Assembly (NCBI GenBank): GCA_046756945.1 | Contig: JBHHXI010000051.1 | Span: forward strand, 1-19,113 | Direction: 5' to 3' | DNA length: 19,113 nucleotides | DNA from: JACZQZ01 sp046756945 | Lineage (GTDB): Bacteria; Pseudomonadota; Alphaproteobacteria; Rhodospirillales; 2-02-FULL-58-16 | Shown: positions 1 to 7,872 of the stretch, in pieces | How the letters are laid out: every line of letters starts with the position of its first letter | Position numbering within the stretch: the stretch's first letter is position 1 | Made by a program: the position numbers and the translations under genes | Notes under the pieces: model-generated | What the model saw: only the letters and a program-made list of their open reading frames with translations | What the model was told of the DNA's origin: nothing | Databases searched by the model: none

Positions 1-1427
1 GGCTCGGCCGAGACGTAGGCCGACAGGCCGCGCACGTTGACGTCCACGTTGAGCCGGTCCTGGAGCGGCGGGAAGGCGCGCTGGCGGCAGTCCATGCGCT
101 CGCACATGCGGCAGCCGGCGCCGACGGGCACGGCGGCGGCGCCGTTGTCCAGCGAAATCCCGTGGGCATAGACGAGCTCCCGCGCCTGGCCGATCTCGCA
201 TCCGACCTCCACGGCATAGGTGCTTGGCGGCACGTGGTGGCCGCCGCCGCCCTTGGTCACCGTGCGGGCGATGCAGAAATAGGTCGCCCCGTCGGGCATG
301 CGCGAGACCTGTGTGCGGATGCGGCCCGGGGTGAGGAAGGCGGCGTGCGCCGCCCACAGGGGACAGCCGCCGCCGAAGCGCGCGATGTGAATCCCCGAGG
401 CGCTGAAACGCTTCGAGATGTTGCCCGCGATATCGACGCGGAGCAGGTGGAAGGGCACCCCCGTGGCGCCCGGACGGTTGAGCGTGGTGAGCCGGTGGCA
501 GATCTGCTCGAAACCGGCGGAGAACCGTTGCCCAAGCAGCTCGATGTCGTAGCAGAGCGTGCGCGCCGCCTCGAGGAAGGGGGCATAGGGCAGGACCACG
601 GCGCCGGCGAAGTAGTTGGCGAGCGCCACCCGGCACAGGGATTCCGCATCGGCCGTCGACAGCTTGGTTCCGGCCACCAGCCGGTCGAGGATCTTGCCGC
701 ACGACAACAGCCCGATCTGGTGGGCCAGCTGGAAGTCGCGGCTGTTCGCCGGCAGGACCTCGGACAACTGCAGCTTGCGGGTCACCGGATCGAACCGCCG
801 GACCGCGCCCATGCTCGCCTCGGCCGCCGTGGTCTCGACCTCGACGGCGTACACCTGCGCCAGATGGTCGACCAGGCCCCGATGGAGGTTGCTGTGGTCG
901 AGGCCGGCCTCCCGCCATAGCCGTTCGGCCGCCTCCTCCAGTTCCGGGAAATGGTTGGTGCGCTCCTGGATGAAGTCGGTGACCTCCTCGGACGGGGGCG
1001 CGGTGGCCTCGAGCCCGCTGGCGCGTCCGTCCGACAGGCGTTCGGCGAGGGTCTGCGCGTCGTCCCGGGCGCTGCGGTAGGCCCGGTACAGATCCAGCAC
1101 GGCGCGTCCGGCGTCGGGAAGGCGCGCCGCAAGCTCGCGCAGGTCGGCTTCATTCACGGTGTGTTCCTCGAGCAGCGAATCGCTGAAGACCTCGACCAGG
1201 GCGCCGGCGAGGCGGGCCTCGTCGTCCTCGGTGAAGCTGCGCAGGTTGATGTCAAAGGCCTGCGCCAGCTTGAGCAGAACGGAAACGGTAACGGCCCGCT
1301 GGTTGTTCTCGATCAGGTTCAGGTAGCTGGTGGAGATGCCGATGGCGCTGGCCATCTGCGCCTGGGTCCGCCCCTTCTCGCGGCGCAGCCGGCGCAATTT
1401 GTGTCCCAGCATGGTATTCCGGCCCAT
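1..1427 (-). CDS. ScfR/RamB-type XRE regulator of short-chain acyl metabolism (3' end cut by window edge)
   Basis: My reverse-strand translation is open from ATG 1427 to the window edge (475 codons plus a partial one). Residues about 8-62 form an XRE helix-turn-helix with the motif TSYLNLIENNQRAVT. Residues about 150-300 match the position of the degenerate ImmA/IrrE-like (DUF955) region: the stretch FQLAHQIGLL lacks a full HExxH, as is usual in RamB/ScfR/PrpR relatives. The C-terminus carries the DUF2083 cysteine motif CRMCERMDC (C439, C442, C447) followed by QRAFPPL. Family members are usually about 460-490 aa, so only a few residues should be missing. They regulate acetate, propionate or acyl-CoA metabolism and may sense acyl-CoA; the target here is unknown. 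An AGAGG five bases before ATG 1427 supports that start; ATG 1412 is an alternative. It is divergent from the reductase gene at 1645. Confidence 0.85.
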   Translation of the reverse strand, partial: MGRNTMLGHKLRRLRREKGRTQAQMASAIGISTSYLNLIENNQRAVTVSVLLKLAQAFDINLRSFTEDDEARLAGALVEVFSDSLLEEHTVNEADLRELAARLPDAGRAVLDLYRAYRSARDDAQTLAERLSDGRASGLEATAPPSEEVTDFIQERTNHFPELEEAAERLWREAGLDHSNLHRGLVDHLAQVYAVEVETTAAEASMGAVRRFDPVTRKLQLSEVLPANSRDFQLAHQIGLLSCGKILDRLVAGTKLSTADAESLCRVALANYFAGAVVLPYAPFLEAARTLCYDIELLGQRFSAGFEQICHRLTTLNRPGATGVPFHLLRVDIAGNISKRFSASGIHIARFGGGCPLWAAHAAFLTPGRIRTQVSRMPDGATYFCIARTVTKGGGGHHVPPSTYAVEVGCEIGQARELVYAHGISLDNGAAAVPVGAGCRMCERMDCRQRAFPPLQDRLNVDVNVRGLSAYVSAE

Positions 1428-1440
1428 GGCGGCCTCTATT

Positions 1441-1644
1441 TATAAGATTTCAATAATCTATTTTGTATGCGCTGTAAATTTACCAAATTCAATAGTGTTT
1501 TTCAAGTACTTATTGAATCCGATCCATCATTGTGAAAACATCACTCTCCAAACCCGGAAAAATCCGGGGCCTCGGGAGAACCGGCGTGGACAGGACCGGG
1601 AACGCATATTCCGTCCTGAGTATTCGAAAGTGGGGGGTAGTCGC
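1441..1644. promoter_or_regulatory. AT-rich divergent control region with TTCAATA repeats and a palindrome
   Basis: This stretch separates the regulator gene (-) from the reductase gene (+) and its left half is much richer in A+T than its neighbours. It holds three TTCAATA-type elements: forward at 1449-1455 and 1488-1494, and inverted at 1511-1517. The last two lie within an 8-bp inverted repeat, ATTCAATA (1487-1494) and TATTGAAT (1511-1518). A perfect 10-bp palindrome GTAAATTTAC lies at 1474-1483. The position suits autoregulation by the adjacent regulator, but that is inference. I could not assign a convincing -35/-10 pair for either gene. Confidence 0.4.
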
Positions 1645-2682
1645 ATGAAGATCTGCATTTACGGGGCCGGCGCCATCGGGGCGTATCTGGGCCTGCACCT
1701 GGCGGAGGCCGGATACGGCGTGACGCTGATCGCCCGCGGTCCCCACCTCGCGGCAATGAAAACCGGGGGTCTCAGGCTGCGCGCCAACGGCGCCGAGCGG
1801 ATCATCCATCCGACCTGTACGGACGATCCCGCCGAGGCCGGCCCCCAGGACTATGTCATCGTCACCCTGAAGGCCCATCAGGCCTGTGAGGTGGCCGGGC
1901 GCATGGCGCCCCTGCTCGGGCCGGACACCGCCGTGGTGACGGCCATGAACGGGATTCCCTGGTGGTACTTCCACAGGCTTCCGGGCCCCTTCGAGGGCCG
2001 CCGTCTGGAAAGCGTCGATCCGGACGGCCGGCAATGGGACCTGATCGGCCCGGAACGCGCCATCGGCTGCGTCGTCTATCCGGCCACGGAAATCGTCGAG
2101 CCGGGCGTGATCCGCCACGTCTATGGGGACAAGTTCACCCTGGGCGAGCCCGACGGCTCGATCTCGCGCCGCTGCCTGCGTCTCAGCGAGGCGTTGACCG
2201 ACGCCGGGCTCAAGGCGCCGATCCGCGACAACATCCGCGACGATATCTGGAAAAAGCTGTGGGGGAACCTGTGCTTCAACCCGATCAGCGCCCTCACCCT
2301 GACCACCCTGGACGTGATCACGGCCGACCCGGGCACCCTGGCGCTGGCGCGCAACATGATGGGCGAGGCCCAGGCCATCGGTGAATCCCTGGGCGTCGAG
2401 TTCCGCGTCAGCATGGACAAACGCATCGCCGGCGCCGCCCAGGTGGGGGCCCACAAGACATCCATGCTCCAGGACCTGGAACGGGGCCGCCCCATGGAGA
2501 TCGACGCCCTGCTCACGTCCGTCCAGGAACTGGGCCGTCTTACCGGCGTTCCCACGCCCTACATCGACACCGTGCTGGCGCTGACCCGCCAGCGCGCCCT
2601 TCAGGCCGGGTTGTACACGCCGTTGCCCGACACGGGCGCTATGGAGGGTGTTGCAGCCCGGCGGGCGGCGGCCGTCGGCTGA
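1645..2682 (+). CDS. 2-dehydropantoate 2-reductase-like NADP-dependent reductase (PanE/ApbA family)
   Basis: The 345-aa protein starts with the Rossmann motif GAGAIG (residues 7-12) after MKICIY, typical of PanE/ApbA ketopantoate reductases, which reduce 2-dehydropantoate to pantoate with NADPH in coenzyme A synthesis. The substrate-side motif KLWGNLCFNPISALT carries the expected catalytic Lys and Asn, and NGIPWW is typical of a proteobacterial subgroup. Length exceeds the E. coli enzyme (303 aa), and this subgroup often coexists with a true PanE, so the real substrate may be another 2-oxo acid. The same frame is open upstream, but ATG 1645 opens the conserved fold and follows a G-rich stretch (GTGGGGGG). 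Pairing with a divergent acyl-metabolism regulator hints at a role in organic-acid metabolism (inference). An intrinsic terminator follows. Confidence 0.85.
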   Translation: MKICIYGAGAIGAYLGLHLAEAGYGVTLIARGPHLAAMKTGGLRLRANGAERIIHPTCTDDPAEAGPQDYVIVTLKAHQACEVAGRMAPLLGPDTAVVTAMNGIPWWYFHRLPGPFEGRRLESVDPDGRQWDLIGPERAIGCVVYPATEIVEPGVIRHVYGDKFTLGEPDGSISRRCLRLSEALTDAGLKAPIRDNIRDDIWKKLWGNLCFNPISALTLTTLDVITADPGTLALARNMMGEAQAIGESLGVEFRVSMDKRIAGAAQVGAHKTSMLQDLERGRPMEIDALLTSVQELGRLTGVPTPYIDTVLALTRQRALQAGLYTPLPDTGAMEGVAARRAAAVG

Positions 2683-2728
2683 AAAGGTCCGGGGTGACCC
2701 CGGTGGCGGGGCGACCGGCGCAATTGCT

Positions 2729-2772
2729 GCCGCGGCAAATCGTGGATTTCCTTCTCCTCCCGTTGCCGCGGC
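2729..2772. repeat. 10-bp inverted repeat, long-loop hairpin
   Basis: GCCGCGGCAA at 2729-2738 is exactly complementary to TTGCCGCGGC at 2763-2772, with a 24-base pyrimidine-rich loop. It directly precedes the terminator hairpin after the reductase gene. Each arm contains the self-complementary GCCGCGGC, so cruciform or alternative pairings are possible. It may be an RNA-stabilising hairpin or a site shared by the convergent transcripts; its function is unknown. Confidence 0.4.
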
Positions 2773-2773
2773 G

Positions 2774-2809
2774 AAATAAGGCCCTCCCGCCTGGGGGCCT
2801 TATTTTTTT
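2774..2809 (+). terminator. Intrinsic terminator after the PanE-like gene
   Basis: A perfect 11-bp stem, AAATAAGGCCC (2774-2784) with GGGCCTTATTT (2795-2805), encloses a 10-base loop and runs into seven T residues (2803-2809). The T tract is on the + side, so it should stop the reductase transcript. It also lies just past the kinase stop codon on the other strand, where only a short T run follows, so it may stop that transcript weakly. Confidence 0.85.
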
Positions 2810-2818
2810 GGATCGCGC

Positions 2819-4204
2819 CTAAGGGGTGGGACCCGCCGGCCGCGCGGGAAACCGGATGACCGCGCGCAGGCCCGGCCGGTTGTCCTCGAGGACAAGGTCC
2901 GCGCCGTGCAGCCGGGCCACCGCCGCCACCAGGCTCAGGCCCAAACCGCTGCCCGGGCTGTGGCGGCTCGATTCCAGGCGCACGAAGCGGTCCAGCACGC
3001 GCTCGCGCTCGCCCTCCGGGATGCCGGGGCCGGTGTCGGCGACCGCCACCTCGACGGCCCCGTTGGCGTTCCGCGCGGTGACGATGATGGCGCCGGACCC
3101 GGGCGTGTACTTGATGGCGTTGTCGACCAGATTGGCCAGCGCCTGGGACAGCAGATGGCGGTTGCCCCTCACCGTCGGTCCGTCGCCGCACGCCAGGGTC
3201 AATGACAGCCCTTTTTCCTCGGCCACCGGTTCGTAAAGCTCGGCCACGTCCCGGGCCAGGGCGCCCAGGTCCAGGTCCGCCATGTCTTCCGGCCCGGCCC
3301 CGGATTCGGCCTGGGCGATGCCGAGCAGGGCGGTGAACGTGTGCAGGAGGTCCTCGGCGTCTTCGATGGTGCGCTCCAGGGCGGCGCGGTACGACTCGAT
3401 GGACGGCGCTTCCAGCAGCGTCACCTCGAGCCGGCTGCGCAGGCGGTTCAAGGGGCTGCGCAGGTCGTGGGCGATGTTGTCGGTGACCTGGCGCATGCCG
3501 GCCATGAGGCGCTCGATCTCGTCGAGCATGGCGTTGAGGTTCTGGGCCAGCCGGTCGAGCTCGTCGTTGGCACCGCTGACCGGCACCCGGTGGCCGAGGT
3601 CGCCGGCCATGATGTTGCGGCTGGTCCGGTTGATGCCGTCGATGCGGCGCAGCCAGCTGCGGCTCATGACCACGCCGCCGACAAGCCCCAGGCCGATGGT
3701 CAGCGCCACCACCCAGATCAGGGAGTCGCGGATGCGCTGCTGCAGCGCGTGGCGCTCCTGGACGTCGCGGCCGACCAGCAACTCGAAGCCGCCGGGCAGC
3801 AGCAGGTGCCGGGCGCGGGCGTGGTGGGTCTCGACGCGCGCCCCGACCGGCCGTTCGTACGGGAAGTCGAGCCAGCCGCCCGGCTCCGCCTGCACCGTCG
3901 GCCAGGAGTCCAGATTGCCGGCGATGGACCGGCGGTCCGGATCGGTGAACAGATACAGGCTCTGGCGCTGATCGCGGCTGCGCTCGCGGATCACCGTTCG
4001 CAAACCCGCCAGCCCGGTGCGGCGGTATTGCTCGGCGAGGCCGGTGATCTCGGCGGCGATGGTCTGGTCGGTCTGCTGGGCGATGAAGCCGGTGGTGTTC
4101 CAGTAGATGAACCCCAGCAGCGCCACCACGGAAAGGCCGAACAGCACCAGGTATCCCAGCGCCAGGCGGAAGGTGGAGGTGCGGAGCAGCCTACTCGCTC
4201 TCAC
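2819..4204 (-). CDS. Sensor histidine kinase with HAMP domain (two-component partner of the upstream regulator)
   Basis: The 461-aa membrane kinase has a first transmembrane segment at about residues 14-35, a periplasmic domain of about 125 residues with no recognised sensor fold, and a second segment at about 163-182. A HAMP linker (about 183-235) leads to HisKA with phospho-acceptor H246 in NIAHDLRSPL. The ATPase domain shows the N box (N362 in LVDNAIKYTP), G1 box DTGPGIP (390-396) and G2 box GSGLGLS (418-424). The protein should phosphorylate the response regulator encoded just upstream. The GTG start at 4204 overlaps the end of the regulator gene by 14 bases, implying translational coupling. 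The protein resembles EnvZ/CpxA/QseC-type kinases in layout; the signal cannot be read from sequence, though the adjacent HtrA gene suggests envelope stress. Confidence 0.93.
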   Translation of the reverse strand: MRASRLLRTSTFRLALGYLVLFGLSVVALLGFIYWNTTGFIAQQTDQTIAAEITGLAEQYRRTGLAGLRTVIRERSRDQRQSLYLFTDPDRRSIAGNLDSWPTVQAEPGGWLDFPYERPVGARVETHHARARHLLLPGGFELLVGRDVQERHALQQRIRDSLIWVVALTIGLGLVGGVVMSRSWLRRIDGINRTSRNIMAGDLGHRVPVSGANDELDRLAQNLNAMLDEIERLMAGMRQVTDNIAHDLRSPLNRLRSRLEVTLLEAPSIESYRAALERTIEDAEDLLHTFTALLGIAQAESGAGPEDMADLDLGALARDVAELYEPVAEEKGLSLTLACGDGPTVRGNRHLLSQALANLVDNAIKYTPGSGAIIVTARNANGAVEVAVADTGPGIPEGERERVLDRFVRLESSRHSPGSGLGLSLVAAVARLHGADLVLEDNRPGLRAVIRFPARPAGPTP

Positions 4205-4868
4205 GGATGCAGTACCCGGCGCCGCGCACCGTATTCAGGAGGGGCCGCTGGAACCCCTTGTCGATCTTGGCGCGCAGGCGGCTGATGTGGACGTCGATGA
4301 CGTTGGTCTGGGGGTCGAAATGGTACTCCCAGACGTTCTCCAGAAGCATCGTCCGGGTGACTACCTGGCCGGCGTGTTTCATCAGGTATTCGAGCAGGCG
4401 GAACTCGCGCGGCTGCAGCTCGATCCTGGTGCCGCCGCGCACCACCCGGCGCGCCAGCAGGTCCATCTCCAGATCGCCGACGCGCAGCCTGGTTTGCGCC
4501 TCCGCCGGCCTCTGCCTGCGCACCAGGGCCTCGATGCGGGCGACCAGCTCGGCGAAGGCATAGGGCTTGACCAGATAATCGTCGCCGCCGGCCTTCAGGC
4601 CCTTGACCCGGTCGTCCACCTTGCCCAGCGCGCTGAGGAACAGGACCGGCGTCTGGTTGCCCTCGGCGCGCAGGCGCCCGACCAGGGAAAGCCCGTCGAG
4701 TCCGGGCAGCATGCGATCGACCACGAGGACGTCGTACTCTTCGCCCTGGGCCATGTGGAAGCCGTCCTCGCCGTCGACGGCGTAATCGGCGACGTGGCCG
4801 CTTTCTTTCAGGCCCTTGACCATGTACCCGACGGCTTCGGGATCGTCCTCGATGATCAGGACACGCAC
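4191..4868 (-). CDS. OmpR/PhoB-family response regulator
   Basis: The 225-aa regulator has an N-terminal receiver domain (about residues 1-115) with acidic residues EDD (7-9), phospho-acceptor D51 in VVDRMLPG and the conserved Lys in YLVKPY. A C-terminal winged-helix DNA-binding domain (about 128-222) carries the typical LQPREFRLLEYLM and VIDVHISRLRAKID stretches. It should bind DNA as a dimer when phosphorylated by the kinase whose gene overlaps its 3' end. The start is GTG 4868, with GGAGG ten bases upstream. It is separated by about 200 bases and a terminator from the HtrA gene on the same strand, so it probably has its own promoter. Targets are unknown; the neighbouring protease is the obvious candidate, by analogy with CpxR and htrA of E. 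coli. Confidence 0.94.
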   Translation of the reverse strand: MRVLIIEDDPEAVGYMVKGLKESGHVADYAVDGEDGFHMAQGEEYDVLVVDRMLPGLDGLSLVGRLRAEGNQTPVLFLSALGKVDDRVKGLKAGGDDYLVKPYAFAELVARIEALVRRQRPAEAQTRLRVGDLEMDLLARRVVRGGTRIELQPREFRLLEYLMKHAGQVVTRTMLLENVWEYHFDPQTNVIDVHISRLRAKIDKGFQRPLLNTVRGAGYCIRESE

Positions 4869-4961
4869 CGCCCGGAATCCTCCGTCCGTTTTCCGCCGCA
4901 GGGAAACCTAGCAGGCTGCTGAAGGACTGTCATATGCCGTGGCCTCCGGCACCGGGACCGG

Positions 4962-4992
4962 AAAAAACCCGCCGGCCACGGCGGCCGGCGGG
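4962..4992 (-). terminator. Intrinsic terminator between the HtrA gene and the regulator gene
   Basis: A perfect 10-bp GC stem, CCCGCCGGCC (4968-4977) with GGCCGGCGGG (4983-4992), has a 5-base loop. On the minus strand it is followed by six T residues (4967-4962), so it should end the protease transcript. A second hairpin between this and the protease stop pairs CCCCTGC (5015-5021) with GCAGGGG (5033-5039). The arrangement uncouples the protease from the two-component genes, at least partly. Confidence 0.85.
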
Positions 4993-5066
4993 CGGGAAGC
5001 CGGGGCGGGGGGCGCCCCTGCGGGGGAGCGGCGCAGGGGGCGGCCGCGCCCGGCCCCGGCACCTTC

Positions 5067-6587
5067 TCAGGCGGCCTTCAGGGGAAGCGCGACAAAGCGT
5101 TCCTGGGCCTCCCGGTTGATCAGGAGCAGCACGGCTTTCTGGCGTTGCTGCCTGGCCTGCCTGATCCCGGCGGCCACGTCGGCGGGCGTCGACACCTGGG
5201 CGTTGCCCACCGCGACGATCACGTCGCCGGCGGTCAGGCCCTTTTTCGCCGCCCAACTGTCGGCGGCGACGGCGGTGACGACGACGCCGGCGATGTCGTC
5301 GCCGATCCGGTAGGCGCGGCGGACCGCCGGGTCCAGGCTGCTCAGCCGCATCCCCTGGACCTCGGCCTCGGCGGTGCCGCCGAGGCGCATGGATTCGGGC
5401 ATGCGGCCGATCCGGACGCGCACGGTCTTCTCACGACCGTCGCGCCAGACGGCGAGTTTCGCCGACTTGCCGCCGTCGATCCCGGCGATCAGCCTGGGCA
5501 GGTCGCGGACGGTGCGTACCGGCCGGCCGTCGACGGCAAGGATCACGTCGCCCTGTTCGAGGCCGGCTTCCGCGGCCGGGCTGTCGGGAATGACCCTGGA
5601 GACGATGGCGCCCCGGGCCTTGTCCAGGTTCAGGCTGGCCGCCATGTCCTTGTTCACCCCCTGGATGTTGACGCCGAGCCAGCCGCGCTCGACCGTGCCG
5701 TCATCCTTGAGGTCGACGATCACCTTCTGGGCAAGCGACGACGGGATGGCGAAGCCGATGCCGACGCTGCCGCCGGTGGGCGAGAAGATGGCGGTGTTGA
5801 CGCCGATCACCTCTCCCCGGAGGTTGAACGCCGGGCCGCCCGAGTTGCCCTTGTTGATGGGAGCGTCGATTTGCAGGAAGTCGTCGTAGGGGCCGTTGCC
5901 GATGGCGCGGCCGCGGGCCGAAATGATGCCGGCGGTCACCGTGTGGTCGAGGCCGAACGGGTTGCCGACCGCCACCACCCAGTCGCCGACACGCGCCGCG
6001 TCCGAATTGCCGAAAGGAACGAACGGCAGATCCTGGTCCGTTTCGATCTTGATCAGCGCCAGGTCTGTCTTCCGGTCACGGCCGATCAGCGTCGCCTCGT
6101 GCTTGGCGCCGTTCTTAAGCGTCACCACGATCTTCTCGGCGCCGCGGACCACGTGGTCGTTGGTCACGATGTAGCCCTTCTTGTCGATGATGAAGCCCGA
6201 CCCCATGGCCTGCATCCGGTGTTGTTCGGACCGGCGCCCGTGATCGCCGCCGAAACGCTTTTCGAACTCGTCGCCGAAGAAGCGCCGGAAGAACTCGGGC
6301 ATGTCCTTGGGCCCGCGGAATTCCCGGGGGTCCATGCGCGCCGGGGTCGCGGAGTCCCCGGCCTCCACCCGGATGTTGACCACCGCCGGGCCGACCTTCT
6401 CGATCATACCGGCGAAGCTCACCGGCAGGGCGCTACCGGCCACCGCCGCCGCGGCCGGCGCCGTGCCGGCCGTGAGCGCGTTCGAGGCGCCGATCGCGAC
6501 CGCCCCGCCGGCGATGGCAAGCACCGCCACCACGGCCGCCACCCTGCCGGCGGTGCGCCCGCGGTTTGCGTATTCCTGTGTCTTCAT
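5067..6587 (-). CDS. Periplasmic serine protease of the HtrA/DegP (Do) family
   Basis: The 506-aa protein begins with a signal/anchor segment (about residues 13-50; cytoplasmic Lys/Arg, then a long Ala-rich hydrophobic run). The trypsin-like domain has the full triad: H145 in TNDHVV, D175 in KTDLALIK and S249 in GNSGGPAF. Two PDZ domains follow (about 285-380 and 400-495). It should degrade or refold damaged periplasmic proteins as a DegP/DegQ-like oligomer. The charged loop between the N-terminus and the protease domain (DMPEFFRRFFGDEFEKRF) is typical of the family. The reading frame is open far upstream into queA, but ATG 6587 follows AAGGAGAAGG and opens the signal sequence, so it is the start. 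It faces queA divergently and is upstream of a two-component system on the same strand. Confidence 0.95.
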   Translation of the reverse strand: MKTQEYANRGRTAGRVAAVVAVLAIAGGAVAIGASNALTAGTAPAAAAVAGSALPVSFAGMIEKVGPAVVNIRVEAGDSATPARMDPREFRGPKDMPEFFRRFFGDEFEKRFGGDHGRRSEQHRMQAMGSGFIIDKKGYIVTNDHVVRGAEKIVVTLKNGAKHEATLIGRDRKTDLALIKIETDQDLPFVPFGNSDAARVGDWVVAVGNPFGLDHTVTAGIISARGRAIGNGPYDDFLQIDAPINKGNSGGPAFNLRGEVIGVNTAIFSPTGGSVGIGFAIPSSLAQKVIVDLKDDGTVERGWLGVNIQGVNKDMAASLNLDKARGAIVSRVIPDSPAAEAGLEQGDVILAVDGRPVRTVRDLPRLIAGIDGGKSAKLAVWRDGREKTVRVRIGRMPESMRLGGTAEAEVQGMRLSSLDPAVRRAYRIGDDIAGVVVTAVAADSWAAKKGLTAGDVIVAVGNAQVSTPADVAAGIRQARQQRQKAVLLLINREAQERFVALPLKAA

Positions 6588-6603
6588 CGTCCTTCTCCTT
6601 TGT

Positions 6604-6679
6604 CGGCCGGTTGCGGACGGCGGGGCGAAGCGCGGCCCCCCATTGGGGCGTTCGCTCCCGCCGCACACCGGCCGGTTGC
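6604..6679. repeat. 11-bp direct repeats upstream of the HtrA gene
   Basis: CGGCCGGTTGC occurs at 6604-6614 and again at 6669-6679, 65 bases apart in the region between the divergent HtrA and queA genes. Direct repeats in this position could be sites for the neighbouring OmpR-family regulator, but in such GC-rich DNA chance is also plausible. No CpxR-like GTAAA pair was seen. Confidence 0.25.
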
Positions 6680-6761
6680 CGGCGACACTACGTTCGATCA
6701 CCTTACGGGGCGCTTTCCGGTGGGTTAAAAATCGGTAAGGTTCCCGGCCAGCGCGCCGCGT

Positions 6762-6790
6762 TTGTCCTTTGCCGCGAATCTCTGTAGGTT
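6762..6790 (+). promoter_or_regulatory. Candidate sigma70-type promoter for queA-tgt-queF
   Basis: TTGTCC at 6762-6767 and TAGGTT at 6785-6790 are spaced by exactly 17 bases and would place the start of transcription near 6797, about 35 bases before the queA ATG. The -35 box matches the consensus at four of six positions and the -10 box at three of six. It is the best candidate I found by eye. Confidence 0.35.
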
Positions 6791-6831
6791 GCCCGCCGTC
6801 CGGCCACACCGTCCCGACCCATGCCCAACCC

Positions 6832-7872
6832 ATGAACGTGGATGACTTCGATTTCGACCTGCCGCGCGACTGCATCGCGCAACGGCCCGCGGTCCCCAAG
6901 GACTCGGCCAGGCTCCTCGAAGTGGGCCGGGCGGCGGACGGGGACGACGGGCTCAGCGACCATACGGTGCGCGACCTGCCCGGCCTCCTCAGGCCCGGCG
7001 ACATCGTCGTCTTCAACGACACCCGGGTGATCCCCGCCCGCCTGCCGGGACGGTGTGGCCAGGCGACGGTGGAAGTGACCCTGCACCGCCGGATCGATCC
7101 CGCGGTATGGCTCGCCTTCGCCAGGCCGGCGCGCAGGCTGCACGTCGGCGACAGGGTGGACTTCGCGCCGGGTTTCGCCGCCCGGGTCGCCGCCAAGGGC
7201 GTGGACGGCGAGGTGACGCTGGCCTTCAACCGGGCCGGCGGCGACCTGATGGCGGCCCTGGAGCGCCACGGGTTCATGCCCCTGCCGCCCTATATCAAGC
7301 GCCCCGGCCTCGCCGACGCCCGGGACCGGCAGGATTACCAGACCATGTTCGCCGAGAAAGACGGCGCGGTGGCGGCGCCGACGGCGGCCCTGCACTTCAC
7401 GCCGGGCCTGATGGCGGCCCTCGAGGCGCGTCGCGTCAAGACGGCGTTCCTCACCCTGCACGTCGGCGCCGGGACCTTCGCCCCGGTGCGCGCCGCCGAC
7501 ACCGAGGATCACCGGATGCACCCCGAATCGGGCGAGATCCCGGCGGCGACGGCCGAGGCCGTCAACGCCGCCACCGGCCGCGTCGTGGCCGTGGGCAGCA
7601 CCGTGCTCAGGCTCCTCGAGGCCGCGGCCGGGGAGGACGGGCGCCTCAGCCCCTTTTCCGGGGACACGGACATCTTCATCACGCCGGGATACCGGTTCAG
7701 GATCGTCGACGTGCTGCTCACCAATTTCCACCTGCCGCGCACGACCCTGTTCATGCTGGTCTCGGCCTTCGCCGGCACGGCGCGCATGAAGCGGGCCTAC
7801 GAGCACGCCAAACGGGAGGGCTACCGCTTCTACTCCTACGGCGACTGCTGCCTGCTGGAGCGGACGCCGTGA
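6832..7872 (+). CDS. queA: S-adenosylmethionine:tRNA ribosyltransferase-isomerase
   Basis: QueA moves the ribosyl moiety of S-adenosylmethionine onto the preQ1 base in the tRNA wobble position, giving epoxyqueuosine. The 346-aa length is normal. Characteristic stretches are VFNDTRVIPARL near residues 60-71, PLPPYIKR, the block ending GAVAAPTAALHF, LTLHVGAGTF, the LLTNFHLPRTTLFMLVSAFAG region, and YRFYSYGDC near the end. The start ATG 6832 opens the conserved MNVDDFDFDLP; an upstream in-frame extension of 21 codons has no family match. No strong Shine-Dalgarno precedes it. The stop codon overlaps the tgt start by four bases (GTGA), so the two should be translated together. It is the first gene of the queuosine run. 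Confidence 0.97.
   Translation: MNVDDFDFDLPRDCIAQRPAVPKDSARLLEVGRAADGDDGLSDHTVRDLPGLLRPGDIVVFNDTRVIPARLPGRCGQATVEVTLHRRIDPAVWLAFARPARRLHVGDRVDFAPGFAARVAAKGVDGEVTLAFNRAGGDLMAALERHGFMPLPPYIKRPGLADARDRQDYQTMFAEKDGAVAAPTAALHFTPGLMAALEARRVKTAFLTLHVGAGTFAPVRAADTEDHRMHPESGEIPAATAEAVNAATGRVVAVGSTVLRLLEAAAGEDGRLSPFSGDTDIFITPGYRFRIVDVLLTNFHLPRTTLFMLVSAFAGTARMKRAYEHAKREGYRFYSYGDCCLLERTP

Noticed and set aside
1330..1644. Longer start for the PanE-like protein
   Set aside because: The extra residues run antisense through the divergent regulator's start and do not match the fold, which begins at MKICIYGAG.
3341..4285. A 314-aa plus-strand ORF opposite the kinase gene
   Set aside because: It is a shadow of the real gene: its composition mirrors the antisense codons and it has no domain.
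6588..7277. N-terminal extension of the HtrA frame into queA antisense
   Set aside because: The frame is open only because of GC-rich antisense bias; the Shine-Dalgarno and signal sequence place the start at 6587.
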